Shown here: positions 12,590 through 25,400 of the stretch, piece after piece | Layout: every line of letters starts with the position of its first letter | Numbering within the stretch: position 1 is the first letter of the stretch | Source: Molanna angustata | Taxonomy: Eukaryota; Arthropoda; Insecta; Trichoptera; Molannidae | Direction of reading: 5' to 3' | Assembly: GCA_963576475.1 (NCBI GenBank) | Contig: OY754972.1 | Location: forward strand, 16,916,506 to 16,980,505 | DNA: 64,000 bases | Translations under genes and position numbers: made by a program | Notes under the pieces: generated by a model | What the model saw: the letters and a program-made list of their open reading frames with translations, nothing else | What the model was told of the DNA's origin: nothing | The model's database searches: none

Positions 12590-13060
12590 ATTAAATAATT
12601 TAATGAACTTTTCTCCTTCAATGTAGTCCCCTCGGACTGCAGTGCGGAAACCCTTAGTTTAAGATGGTGCATAGCTGGTCCATCAAATTCTGCATGTTGT
12701 CTTCTCCAAACCGAAACTGTGTCTCTTTAGGAGACATTTTCAACTTGGAGAAAAGCCAGATGTCAGAGTAGTAGAGTAGAAAGCATGACGAAGTACAAAT
12801 ATTTCTAGCCAGAAAAAAATTAAATTAATGAACATGAGTCTGGCTTTTTGCGCACAAATTGTTGTGCCATAGTTTTATACAATGCTGAGGGACTACCAAT
12901 ATAGTATTTCATTCTTCACTGATGTGTGGTAATCGTTAAAGTGGTTCCTCAATCTCAGTGGTGTCCTTCACTTATCGCTATGGACCTGTTGATTTTTACG
13001 AATCACTTGATAACAAAAATCACATTCATTTGCTCTACCTCATACATTGGCAACAAGAAA
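12590..13060 (-). pseudogene. Mariner-type transposase C-terminal remnant
   Basis: Read on minus, short segments match the C-terminus of mariner transposases: MSPKETQFRFGEDN, then RTAVRGDYIEGEKFIKLFN, with a degraded YHTSVKNE-like segment upstream (about 12930). Stops and shifts separate the segments and no terminal repeats could be delimited. It lies about 740 bp past the CSN1 stop codon, so it may be in or beyond the 3' UTR. Confidence 0.65.
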
Positions 13061-14090
13061 CTGATGACTTTCTGAAGGAGATAAAATTCAAGCATGCACA
13101 TTAAGATCTCGTATATTCATGCATCACGTAATGCCCTCCTAGCTTCATTTGTGTCACAAAAATTATGGTCATATATTTATAAACCGAAACATTTTATATG
13201 CTTTTTTTTTGTTTGTAAAATTACAGTACACATAGTACATATGAATATTTACTATAAATGTGTAACTCAGGATAATCTTTTTTATACTAGTTTATTTTTA
13301 ATTATCATCTGAATTCAACTAACCTTTTCACTAGATTTAGCGGAAATGTAACATAGAAAACCAATGAATAAATAAATAACATTTTTCATCCATATCTGTT
13401 TATCTTATTATAAATATAGTTCTTTATTTGTCTTTGTTAAATGATATATTTTAATTGTGTAATTATATTTTGGAAAACCAGAATTTGATAAGTATTTATT
13501 TTCTCAACATAAACATTAAAAACACAAATTTCAAATGTGTTAAATATGCCATTTGAGTATATTTAGTTTTGATTTATAAAAATATTTCTTCACTACAATT
13601 TGTATGTATATTTGATTTAAAAAAAAAACTCTTTTTGATGATAATTCATAAATAGTTAGAATTCTGTGTATGTGTGCTTAAAAAATTAACTTTTTTCACT
13701 CATTCATTAATACTTATTTATACAAATTATGTAATACAACTACATCAAATTAACTAGATCATATTTAGTTTGTGATTAATTGTATTCAATTTATAGTAAT
13801 ATATTCACATTAACATGTATATATTTTCACACCAATTGTTTGATTTTTATGACAAATAATTGTTTGATTTTGATCAATAATAATTATTGGTATCATTAGG
13901 TTCGGACTACAAGCATTCAGATATTTGAAAGAGTTTCTGCTGGATTCCGTTATAGGTATTGCATGTCTTGACGTTCAAAAATAATAAACTCTTTTAATGT
14001 CAATGGAGTATTTTCACTTGTAATTTGCCAAACTTGTTTTTGACAACAAAACACTCAAAAATGTCAATCTAATCGAGTCATTTGGACTTG
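13061..14090. other. AT-rich intergenic sequence, nothing recognised
   Basis: Low-complexity AT-rich DNA with short poly(A)/poly(T) runs. No exon, RNA gene or delimitable repeat could be supported. Confidence 0.5.
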
Positions 14091-14602
14091 GTTCACACTG
14101 TATAGTAATACACGTTTTTGCAGTATAAATCTTACCGAATAAAGAGTGGTGCGTACTTTGTATATAGAGCCATTCACATGTCGTTCTTACTTCAAAAAAC
14201 GTACACCGCTAAATACTTTTATCGAATTCTCACCGGACTTGTTAAGCAAATCGAAAGAAATTTAATATAATCGGTTTGCACATAGTATTACACCATCTAT
14301 TTCACGCAGTGCGATGCCACATGTTTTTTATTGAATAGCAACCAAACTAGCGTTTTTCATACAGTTTTTCAAAATTGTTAGTATGCACTGCTTTATTTAT
14401 AGGATGAACCGAACTCATAACCTTCTGTAATATGAGCGCTGAAGCCGCTGGCGTCTTCGATACCAATATTACATCATAGAGTGGATCCATCATAAGCATC
14501 TACTCAGAATTAAATTAATGAAAAGGTAGTATGTGAACATCCACTGTTTATCTGGTTAAAGTCGAATACTATGAAAAACGTGCTGTATATTACCGTGTGA
14601 AC
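14091..14602. mobile_element. TIR element (MITE), about 512 bp, family C
   Basis: The left end GTTCACACTGTATAGTAATA continues to ACACGTTTTT. The right end, reverse-complemented, reads AGTTCACACGGTAATATACA then GCACGTTTTT. The arms match over about 30 bp with small differences. No coding capacity; no confident target-site duplication, so the superfamily is open. Confidence 0.65.
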
Positions 14603-16571
14603 TAATCCTTTCAGCCCATATGAAATCTCGTACAATAATCACAAAACGATGGTTTAAAGCACAGAAGACACATGTCCATTTTTTTTTGTCAAATGAGTTA
14701 ATATAAGTACATTACATTACAAGTATAAACAACAAATACAATAATAATTATAACATTAAAAATAAACAAGGAATACAATTTTTAGGATCTTCTAAATTAT
14801 TTTACTATTATTAAATTAATTGAGAATCTCAAACTTTGCTTTCTCTAAAATGTCAAATGTGTCTTCTGTGTATTAAACCATTGAAATATTGTTATTATTA
14901 AAATGAATTATTCATTGTCTTTACATTGGTTTAAATTGTATACGGTATTAAATATTCCATGTATGATTTATTTGAAATATTAATTTAAATAAAAGTATGT
15001 AGTTATCTCTCAAACTGATATTATTTTTATTTTGCATACTTGCATCATAGGTATTTCTTGCATCTTGGCATTAAGAAATATTACATATTGACAAAGAAAT
15101 ATTAAATATTGACTAATATCTTGTGGAATGGTTTTCGGTCCAACCAATTAAACATAATACCCAAAATTTGTAATCTTCGCAGCCCACATGATTATGAAAA
15201 ATTTTTGCTGATAGCTATATGCATTTTAACTGTTTCTTTGGAAAACCTCTCTCTTAACAGTTTTATCATCTTTCCTTTAAATTTTTCGAATACAAATATA
15301 TATCAAATAGTGTTAAATATTTATTTTGTGCAATTATTTCATATTTTTATTTATAAGTCAAGGAGTGAAATTCAATCTTTAGTAAAACCTAAGAGAGACT
15401 ATAATCGTAATATCATAATACAGATAAAAAATTTAAATGTTCTGGTTTTGTGAAAATCAAAACTTTACAATGCAACATAATTGTAGTTCACTTCAAGTTT
15501 TTTTTTTATTTAAAAAAAGATGTGAACATACACCATTGCATTTTTTTAAATATCTGGAAGCCGGGTGATCTAAATTTGATTACTTATTGAATTATTTTTA
15601 TTTACAGAATCAGAAAACTAATAAAACGTGTTCTTAACAGACATAATACAAAATTATACAATAATATTATCTGATTACATTGAAAAAAAATACCTTTCAT
15701 TTTTTTATTTTCATTTTGTATTCAATTCACTTTTTTTATACACATTTTTTTAATATATTCTTTAGAAAGTTATGTTACATATATTGAAAAATAAAAATAT
15801 CCACAGTGCATTTGAAAATTTAACCGTACTAATTGATATAAAAAATAGTGATTTTTAAATGTAAATCACTTTGATTTGATTTTTTTATGTTTAAAATTTT
15901 GTTTGAATACTTAACATTTATTATTTTTTTTTTAATATATAGCACAAGATTTCTTTAATAATCTCGCTTAAACATCATACTGATTTATTTAATTTGGCAT
16001 ATACAACATACAAAAATTTTCAAAGCAATAGAAATATGCAAATTAAAATTGAATATGCAAACTAGTATCATACCTTCATGATGCAAACTTACAATGTCAC
16101 TAAAGTCTTTGAAAAATGAAAATCCTTTATAACTTCAATAAACATATGACATAAGAATTTATACATACATTACTACTGTATCACATATTATTATGCAAAA
16201 TAAATACAATTTAAATATAATACTTGTGTTTTTACTTTTTGCTACAATTCCTTGCATGCGGTGGAACTTTAAAAACTTTTTTTTGTTATCGGCAAATATC
16301 TTGACAATTTTCAGCCAGTGCACATAAAAAAAAAACCAAGAACAGAATCCAAAATTTGTGTTTTGCGCAGCCCATATGAATTTTAAAATGTTTGCCAATA
16401 ATTTAACCATTTACCAATTTATGGTAAAATTTATAGTAAAATATGATTGACTTCTCCACAAATTTATTTTAAATAACCTTATTATTACAATGAAATAAAT
16501 AGACGCCCCAGAACAACATAACAAATTATATACCCATCTGACATTAAACAACTGTAGCTCAACATCGTTTC
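14603..16571. other. AT-rich intergenic sequence, no gene recognised
   Basis: Only short, compositionally biased open frames occur (for example 15109-15453 and 16159-16410), with no family resemblance. No splice-linked exons or structured RNA were recognised. Confidence 0.45.
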
Positions 16572-19120
16572 ATATGAGCCATTTCGGGAAAAAAAGACCC
16601 AACGGAAAAAGCATTGTCCCAGCAATATAATAATCATTTACAAGAATATCTTGCTTTTTTTTCTCTCTATATATTTTTTAATTAATAGTACAGTTCATTA
16701 GTATTAAAAAAAATACATGACAATGCCAATTGTTGTTTAATTTAATTTGTTATAAATTAAAATATGAAACAAAACGGGCAATTTTAACGTGTCCCAGCTG
16801 GTTTGGTCAACTTTGACTATCCACAATTCACGTTTTTTTTAGAACAGTTCATTATGTTTTTATTTTTTCGTTAATATTTAGTATGGTTTGTTTAAATTAG
16901 ATCAATTTTATGCTAATTATCTTTTAATATCTAATAAAAAACAATTAAAATACTATAGACCATATTTCAATTACGATGGACATGTCCACTTTAGTCACCA
17001 CTTTTCTACCTATACTATGTTTTAAAAAACTACTAATAAATATAATTTTATCATCCTGGTAACATTATCAAGCTATGGCAATCATTTTATTTCATCTTTT
17101 ATCCATTGCAATGCGAGTAATCCGTGACGACAAAAGTTCGCTGGAGATTAGACAAATAAAAAGTCCACTTTAGTTACAGCTATTTAAAAGAACCAGTGAA
17201 TTTTTCAAACATTCTGTCATTCATAAACTAAAAAAGAATTAGTATGGTAACTAATTAAACAATAATTTCTTATAAAACCACGCAGAATATTGATATTTTT
17301 GTGATTAAGTTTAACAAAGTGGGAGTTCGTCACGTCCATTTAGTTACGTGACATATAAGCGGAACAATTTTTGTGACGAAAAGGACACAAAGTTATGTTC
17401 ACATTGTAGTTTTTACCCGACTGCAAAAAAAGAATTGTCTAATATGTACTAGATAAGTTTAGGGCTAAGAGAGCCTATTCAGAATAATTGTGAGATTAAT
17501 CATAGTGACATTTTTATTTACGTAGGTACATAGTGCCATTTTTAGTTAAGTATATTTTTTGTCTGAATTTCAGGCAGTAAACAAGATTGTTTACTGTTTT
17601 TGTATTTTTATAGTTAAACTGAAATACAGTAGATGCTTAATATTATACCCCAATTTACATAATATGCGTGACTAAATCATTGTGCGATTATTACTGCAGT
17701 TATTTATTTAAGTAGATATTCGTAATTTGCTTTTGTTATAGATTAAATTAAAAACATCCAAGATTCTGTGATGTTATATTATTTTTTAATAAGAAATACA
17801 TAGTATGTATAAGCTTTATCTTGTAAAAGCACTAAACTGTTACCAAAAGTTTGATTAAGATAGATTTACGATAATTGTGATTGTATAATTATGACATGGA
17901 GCTAACACAGCTTTAATCGTCTCAGTTCTAAATAATCCTAAATTATCTATAAAGTGATGACAAATACATCGATTTTTATTGAGAAATTTATTTGTTGCTG
18001 TCTTGTCTTGTATGATTAAGCACTTAAATCCAAAGAGCTTAAATCCTATTTTGTAAAAACATACTTCACTAATAAATACTTAATTATTTTACCATTTTGT
18101 TTGATTTATAATGATTATTTAAAATCTATACTAGTTGGATGTAACACGTGAGATCCAACTGTCAATCTATCAATAGTAGAAGATTTAATATAAAAATTAT
18201 GATTATAAAAGTTTTGTAGGCCTAAAATATTCTATGACTGCTGAAATTTTAGGCTTTGTGCATTAAGCGGATCAAAAGTTATAAGGGGGGAACAGACACA
18301 AAATGTTCTACTACGAATTTAAGGTTCATCCATATATTATAAATAACAAATATGCTGCGAAGCCTCTAAGTTGATGATTATTGACTTCGAATCGGAACTC
18401 ACTAACAAAATGTAAACTCCCCAGAAAAATTCTATAGGTACGCGTGACTGGTTTTTACTGACGATTTGTTAAGAGATATACTTTCTCTGGAAAAAATCGA
18501 CAGTTGGATTATATAGCTGTGTGACTACAACTTTAGTTTCCATTTAGTCGCGATAGCATGTCTCACTTAGTCACGGTCACAAATTTTTACATCATGTTTT
18601 AGTCTAAATAATTCAAAATAAATCGCAGAATTGGACTTAAATTAAGACAATATGGTAAAATTTGAGGCGTTTTTTCATTTAATTGTAGTTTGGTTGGATT
18701 TTTGGGTCAGCTAAATAGCTAAAAAGTGAAAAATAGAGTCCTTATGGCCAAAAACGTGACGAAAAAAAATTAGCATGTGATTTTAATCGTGATTTGAATA
18801 CTTTTTTGAATTAATTGTTTACTTTTTGGAATCTTTATAATGATTTTTATATAAAATGACATAAGTTAGGTAAAAAAAAACTTGTATTGTTGATAAAATG
18901 TGAATGAGTAATCGTGACTAAAAGGACGTACTTTTTGCGTCGATCATGTTTGAAATCGCAATTCCTCCTAAATTTTTCATTTTTTATGTGAATTGTATTT
19001 ATTCCTAAAAACTTTAATATGTACTTTTTCGGATAACATATAAAAATATTACAAAAAAATAATAAATTGTCCGTTTTGTCCATTTCGTAACGGGACCAAA
19101 TTTGCCGGAATGGCTCATAT
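16572..19120. mobile_element. Large non-coding TIR element, about 2.55 kb
   Basis: The left end ATATGAGCCATTTCGGGAAA and the reverse complement of the right end ATATGAGCCATTCCGGCAAA match over 20 bp with two differences, and weaker similarity continues inward (GACCCAACG / GGTCCCGTTACG). Inside, a motif of the type GTCCACTTTAGTTAC or GTCCATTTAGTTACG/CGTGACTAAAAGGACG recurs in both orientations (near 16985, 17163, 17330, 17380, 18540, 18565, 18755, 18917, 19078). No transposase ORF. The repeated motif may be a binding site for a transposase supplied in trans. Confidence 0.65.
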
Positions 19121-19499
19121 ACATATGTTTATGCCTAATACAAACCAAAAAAAAACATTTCATATATGTACATAATATTTTGTTAAAAATATTACATACC
19201 TACTCTGTGCAATATATAATATTATAAATCAATAGCCAACTACCAGAAAAATCCTCATTTAAAACTAATGACAATATTGATCAAATTCGTTTTGTTATAT
19301 GTAATGTATTAAAAAAAGGATTCATTAATTTTAATATTGAAAAAATAATCTTTATCGTAAAATATAAATTTTCGTAATTCGCGGTGTACGTGAAGCATGT
19401 ACTGCCAACTTGAAGATTTAAAAAAGACGGCCATCATTAAAATCCGCTGGGTTGGCATATTTCCATCAATTCGACAGTTCTATATTTTTTTGGGAAAAA
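19121..19499. promoter_or_regulatory. Upstream region and 5' UTR of UQCRC2 (boundaries not determined)
   Basis: This interval immediately precedes the UQCRC2 start codon, so core promoter and 5' UTR should lie here. I see no convincing TATA box or initiator at a defined place. The UTR close to the ATG includes GTTGGCATATTTCCATCAA. Confidence 0.35.
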
Positions 19500-22400
19500 A
19501 TGGCTTGTAACGCCGCGAAATTTCCCTTTATTCGTGTCATTTCTGTAAGTAATTTAAGCAAATATCTCTTATTTCGTTTTTTTTACATATATATTTATTG
19601 ATCAGTATGTCAAAAATGTTTTTTGACATACCGATCCTCTACCCTATTACATAAACTTTTGAGTTTCAAATCTCGTAGAATTTCGATCTTTTCTCGTCTG
19701 TTTATGAAAATTCAACCAAATTTAGCAATAAAGCTAGTATTCGCATACAAAAATTTGAAATAATATGTATTCCCTAATAATTATTGCAAAATTTTAGGTT
19801 ACTTTGCTTTTCACTGTGTCCTATTGCCAAGTTTCATAAAAAATACACTTATCAGCTCACAGGTTGATCATTATAGAATGTGTATATAAAACATCCAACT
19901 TTGATATTAGATATTTAGATACTGATAAATATATTTTACGCTTATAAATATTAACCTTGCAGACACTATAGAAATGGTGAACATTTCTTGAATATTTCAT
20001 ATTCAATTTACCAATAATTAACACATTAAATTTATATTCAATACTATATTGTTTCCCTTATAACCTTCGCTGTTTATGGAGTTTGAAGTTGACTCTCATC
20101 ACCTTTCTACTTCTAAATCTATTTCCTCATTTGCTGCTCGTTTCAGTAACAACTTCTTTCAGCCATTCCAAAATTTATAATTTTTTGTCACAAATGGAAA
20201 GATTCTTTTTGTATCTCCCACAGAAAAAACAATGAAATTTCCTGTATTTTATAATATACTAGTGAACCCCCGGCAAACTTCGTATTGCCTGTATAATTAA
20301 AAATGGTCCATAACCACCCGTCGCTTCAGACCCTTCAGTACCTCCCGTCCCTTCAGTGCCTCCCGTCCCTTCAGTGCCTCCCGTCCCTTCAGTGCCTCCC
20401 GTCCCTTCAGTGCCTCCCGTCCCTTCAGTGCCTCCCTTCCCTTCAGTGCCTCCCGTCCCTTCAGTGCCTCCCGTCCCTTCAGTGCCTCCCGACCCTTCAG
20501 TGCCTCCCGTCCCTTCAGTGCATCCCGTCCCTTCAGTGCCTCCCGTCCCTTCAGTGCCTCCCGTCCCTTCAGTGCCTCCCGTCCCTTCAGTGCCTCCCGT
20601 CCCTTCAGTGCCTCCCGTCCCTTCAGTGCCTCCCGTCCCTTCAGTGCCTCCCGTCCCTTCAGTGCCTCCCGTCCCTTCAGTGCCTCCCGTCCCTTCAGTG
20701 CCTCCCGTCCCTTCAGTGCCTCCCGTCCCTTCAGACCCTTCAGTACCACCCGTCCCTTCAGACCCTTCAGTACCACCCGTCCCTTCAGACCCTTCAGTAC
20801 CACCCGTCGCGTCAGACCCACCAGTACCTCCCTTCCCTTCATTACCTCCCGTCCCTTCAGTAGGTTAAGAAAAAGTTTAATTCCCGACACAATACTGGGA
20901 AGACCTACGAAGAGATGAAAGGACAGTTGGACCTTCTTTTTCCAGGATTCTCCAACTTCATAGGTAAAATGAACAAATACACGATAAATAAGAAGAAGAA
21001 GAAAAAAGTTTGAATCCAGAAACCGTCCTGGAAAACCTGCGAAGAGATGGAAGGACAGTTGCATCTTATTCTTCCACAATACTCCACCTTCATAGGTAAA
21101 ATGACCAAATACACAATGAAGAAGAAGAAGAAGAAAAAAGTTTAAATCCAAAAAATGTCCTGGAAGACCTGCGAAGAGATGGAAGGACAGTTGAAGCTTC
21201 TTCTCCCAGAGTATTAGGTCATTTTACCTTCATAGGTAAAATGACCTAATACCCGAAGAAGAAGAAGAAGAAGATTTTTTTTTAATTCAGAAACCATCCC
21301 GAGCATACCCTCGACAATTCGCCAAAGTTTCATTGCAATCGGATGAACGGTTTCCAGGATAGTCCACTTTCATAGGTAAAATGACCCAATACTCGATGAA
21401 GAAGAAGAAGAAGAAAAAAAATTTAATCCAGAAACCATCTCGGGCATACGCTCGACAATTCACCAAAGTTTCATTGCAATCGGATGAACGGTTCCCAGGA
21501 TAGTCCACTTCATATGTAAAATGACCTAATACCCGATGAAGAAGAAGAAGAAGAATTTTTGTAATCCAGAAACTATCCCGGGCATACGCTCGACAATTCA
21601 TCAAAGTTTCATTGCAATCGGATGAACGGTTCCCAGGATAATCCACCTTCATAGGTAAAATGAAGGTGGATGAAGAAGAAGAAGAAATTTTTTGATCCAG
21701 AAACCATCCCTGGTATATTCTCGACAATTCACCAAAGTTTCATTGCAATTGGATGAACGGTTTAGGAGCGCATTCAACACATACATAGATACATACAAAC
21801 ATTCAAATTTATAATATAGATGTTAAGTAATATTGAGTTTCATTTCAATTTTTGTACCGGTTTGGCGTACAACTTGCAGTATTTCAACCATATTTATTTA
21901 TCCCACCTCACCACTGTATAAAATGATGCTTAATACTCTCACTTTTTAGTGATTATAAATCTGTCTGACTCATTTCTATAAATATAGGTAGGTAGAGGGT
22001 GCATTTATACATGCAAATTGTTAGAACACACGCTCAACTGGAACCACATATTTCTTTAGCTAATCTCCTGTAATGTGGGAGTTTTTATTTCATTACATAA
22101 AACTGCTCGGAAAAGTTTCACAAATATTAAATTATTTCCTTAATTTTTTTTAATTTTTTGACTTCTAAGCTAGTATGTCAGAAAAAATTTAAATTTTGCA
22201 ATTTAAATCCATTCGACTCATGAAAATTTAATAAATGCTGTAGATATGAGATCATTGAAAGAGTATATAAAAATGTAAATGTTTGTCATATTACACTATT
22301 GTTTGTAAGTTCTTGTATTCCTCAATAAATTCCTTCATCATTCGTATATTATGGATTGGTTCAACTATATAAATTTTGTTGTAGGCAAGGGGCTTTGCTT

Positions 22401-25400
22401 CAGCTCAGCCCAGTCCAGCATGTACACCAAAAAGTCAGCCAAGTCTCTGCTCCACCATCCTCCCTAATAAGGTATTTGTGGCATCGTTGGATAATGGCGC
22501 TCCAGTTGCACGTGTTACTGTTGCATACAAGTAAGTTTTACATATTTCTGTAGTTGTAAACCATTTAACATGCATATAATTATTAATCATTACTTTTTAC
22601 TTTATCTATGGTGTTTGTTTTCCCACCTTTTATTAGTTGTTCTCATGTTTCGCATTTAAAAAGACCATGCTGTGTAACTTATTAGTATACGGTAATAAAG
22701 GAGATGTATTTGATAATTTTTCATTTTATTTTTTTCTCTGGCAACTAACATGTGAGTGTTAAATATTAATTCAACACATAGGTCCGAATGCAGAGTCCTA
22801 CCTAAATACTAACCATGTTTTCATTGCACAGTCGCTCGCTTAAGTTAGGAAATCACGTGGCTTCCTAACTTCCTAAGGATGCTACGAAGTTTTTGTATGA
22901 AAAATGCATTGCAGAGACATAGCTAAATACTTAGCGCATGCGCTTCGACGTCAACTAACATTTGCAAACTGTCAAAAAGTAAGGTTGATCGCAAGGAACC
23001 TTATGAGTGGTTTAATACTAAAATAGATTTTTTCTGTGGACGATGATTTTATCGGCTTCGTTTCGTTGAATATGTATTTGGTAATTTTGTCAAATCAAAT
23101 ACCAAACAAATTTTCATCATTTTCATAATTATTCAAAATACGTCTAATTCAGTAACTTTTTATGAATGTTCCGGCCAATATAGTTATGTTCCTATTCCAT
23201 TTAGTCCAAGTTGATATTTTATAACGCTGAAATAAAACTGTAAATCTAAAATCTACAATTTTAGTATGTTCCTATTTTAGTTACAATAGTAACTGAATAC
23301 GGGGTAATATTGATCAACTCTAAAATTTAATTAATAATTGTGATTATTAATGGTAATTTTTGAATTCTGACATTACAAAATTGAGCTCAGGAGTTAAATT
23401 GTGCTAAATTATGAAAGATGAATACTTACGATTTGTGATTTTTGCACAGAGCGGGGTCTAGATACGAACCACCCGAGGAGCTTGGTTTGAGCCACTTTGT
23501 ACGCACAGCTGCAGGAATATCAACATCTGGAGCCACTGCCTTTGGTATCATGAGGAATATTCAACAATATGGTGGCAATTTGACATCTTCTGCAGATAGA
23601 GAAACCATCTCTTATACACTTGAGGTAGTTACTCGTTTTTATTCTCTGCTTAAAATATTTTCACCAAGATTTCCTTCCAATATCATTTTTACTCTATGAT
23701 ATAACAGTCCAAACACAAGAATTATTTGGATATCAACACAACTTCAAAAATCAAAACATAATCTAATGGTTGTGTTGTACTTATTCCTAAATTTTATTTC
23801 AAAATTTATCGAAGCTTCACAGTATTTTCTTACTCTGCATATGCTTTCAGGCTTCCAAAGACAACTTGGAAAAGATCATTCAGTTCTTGACGGATGTAGC
23901 CTCCAAACAAGTATTCAGACCCTGGGAGTTTGAAAAGGTCATTGAACGTATGGCATATGAGACAGGTGGTCTGTCACCGCAGGTATGTATTATTTTATAG
24001 AAATCTATTAGATACTTTTATTTCTTAAATAATATCAAGAAATTATATTTTATAATATACTAATCTCCAATTTCACCATGTTTCCTCAACTCAAAAATCA
24101 AAGTTTTGATGCACTCAGCATTTAATTTAATTTAAACAAATCTTATCTCCTCTTTAAATGCATCAACTCTTAAGTGGCGGTCTATAGTACAACGAGATAA
24201 TCTAAATATTTGACAAAACAATTTGAGCACAATACCTTCTCACAGTTTATATTTGATAAAAATTGTTTCAACCGTGTACAAAAACAATGGTGACCTTAAA
24301 AATGATACTGCAGATCTTCCACTTAAAGATTTCAGATCCGAGTGGGTGCTTAGTTGATATTTTTATTCATGGTTCCTTGGTGAAAATGGCTGTAAATTGC
24401 ATTATTTAGGAGATTTATCCATCAAAAACCAAGATACATGTGCAATGTCAATATTGTTTCTTAGCTTCGAGGCTGTATAATACAGTAATGGCGGATAATA
24501 TAATTAACTATAAATTGTTGTCATGAGCCAATCGTTTTTTTTAATTTATATCTATAATTAAAAGTCAACCACTTTTTGATTATAGATATAACTTATAATG
24601 GAATTCTACAAAATAAAAACTTCGTCGATCATTAAGGCTTTTTTAATAGTTATAAATAAAAATATCGACATCGACACTCAACTAGTAATATCAGAATTTG
24701 CATTGTTTTGTCTATTGAGGAGAATGATCGATTATTAAATGTGTTATATACAATTTTTATTAGAAATAATTTTACTTATGAAATATGCGATTGTATTAAT
24801 ATTTGTAGGTTAGAGCGATGGATTTATTGCACAAGGCAGCCTTCCGCCGTGGTCTGGGTAACTCATTGTTCTGCTCTCCCCGTCAAGCCAACAAAATATC
24901 CTCAGAGTCACTTCAGCACTTTTTCTGTCAAAACTTTGTGGCGGAGCGTTGCTCTGTGGCAGTGGCGGGTCTCCCATTGGACCGTGCTGTGGCCATCGCG
25001 CAGACCTTATGTATGACTCAGGGAAGCAATGCACCATCGGTCCCCAGTTGCTACAGAGGAGGAGACCTCAGGTATCATATTTTATGAAAAACATTTTCTA
25101 TACTTAATTTTTATCGATTGATCAAAATTATGAATACAAAAAAATAATATATTATTAAAGTATTTTACATTGTAGTTTATGAAATAATCTTTATTTACAC
25201 TGTTATAACTACAATATTAACGTCAAAGAATCTCATTCTTATAATAATTACTAGCGGACCCGACAGACGTTGTCCTGGCCAAACTATTTGTGAAACAAAA
25301 AAGTATATGTAACATATATTTGAATCATGAGGATGTTATTATTCGCTGATCAAACTTACATTTTCTTGTTCGATGAGCCACTAAACACTTTGAGGTTAGA

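Larger units (their letters stand above)
20257..21821. mobile_element. Dispersed repeat element with internal minisatellite (copy 1, UQCRC2 intron 1)
   Basis: It begins TACTAGTGAACCCCCGGCAA and ends TTTATAATATAGAT, preceded by GATGAACGGTTTAGGAG and a run of ACATACA motifs. The same 5' and 3' signatures bound elements at 25249-25828 and 42104-42820. Between the ends lie an 18-bp minisatellite (20336-20870) and about seven longer tandem units (20880-21770). No transposase or RT. The class (Helitron-like, RTE-derived or other) cannot be decided by eye. Confidence 0.65.

Noticed and set aside
15109..15453. 114-codon plus-strand ORF in intergenic DNA
   Set aside because: Composition-driven Ile/Asn/Leu-rich frame in AT-rich DNA; no motif, no splice-linked neighbour.
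20297..21151. Long open frames (up to 284 codons) over the 18-bp minisatellite, on both strands
   Set aside because: Unit length divisible by three keeps frames open by default. Sequence is only repeat translation (KGREAL or PSVPPV), with no start context, domain or splice link.
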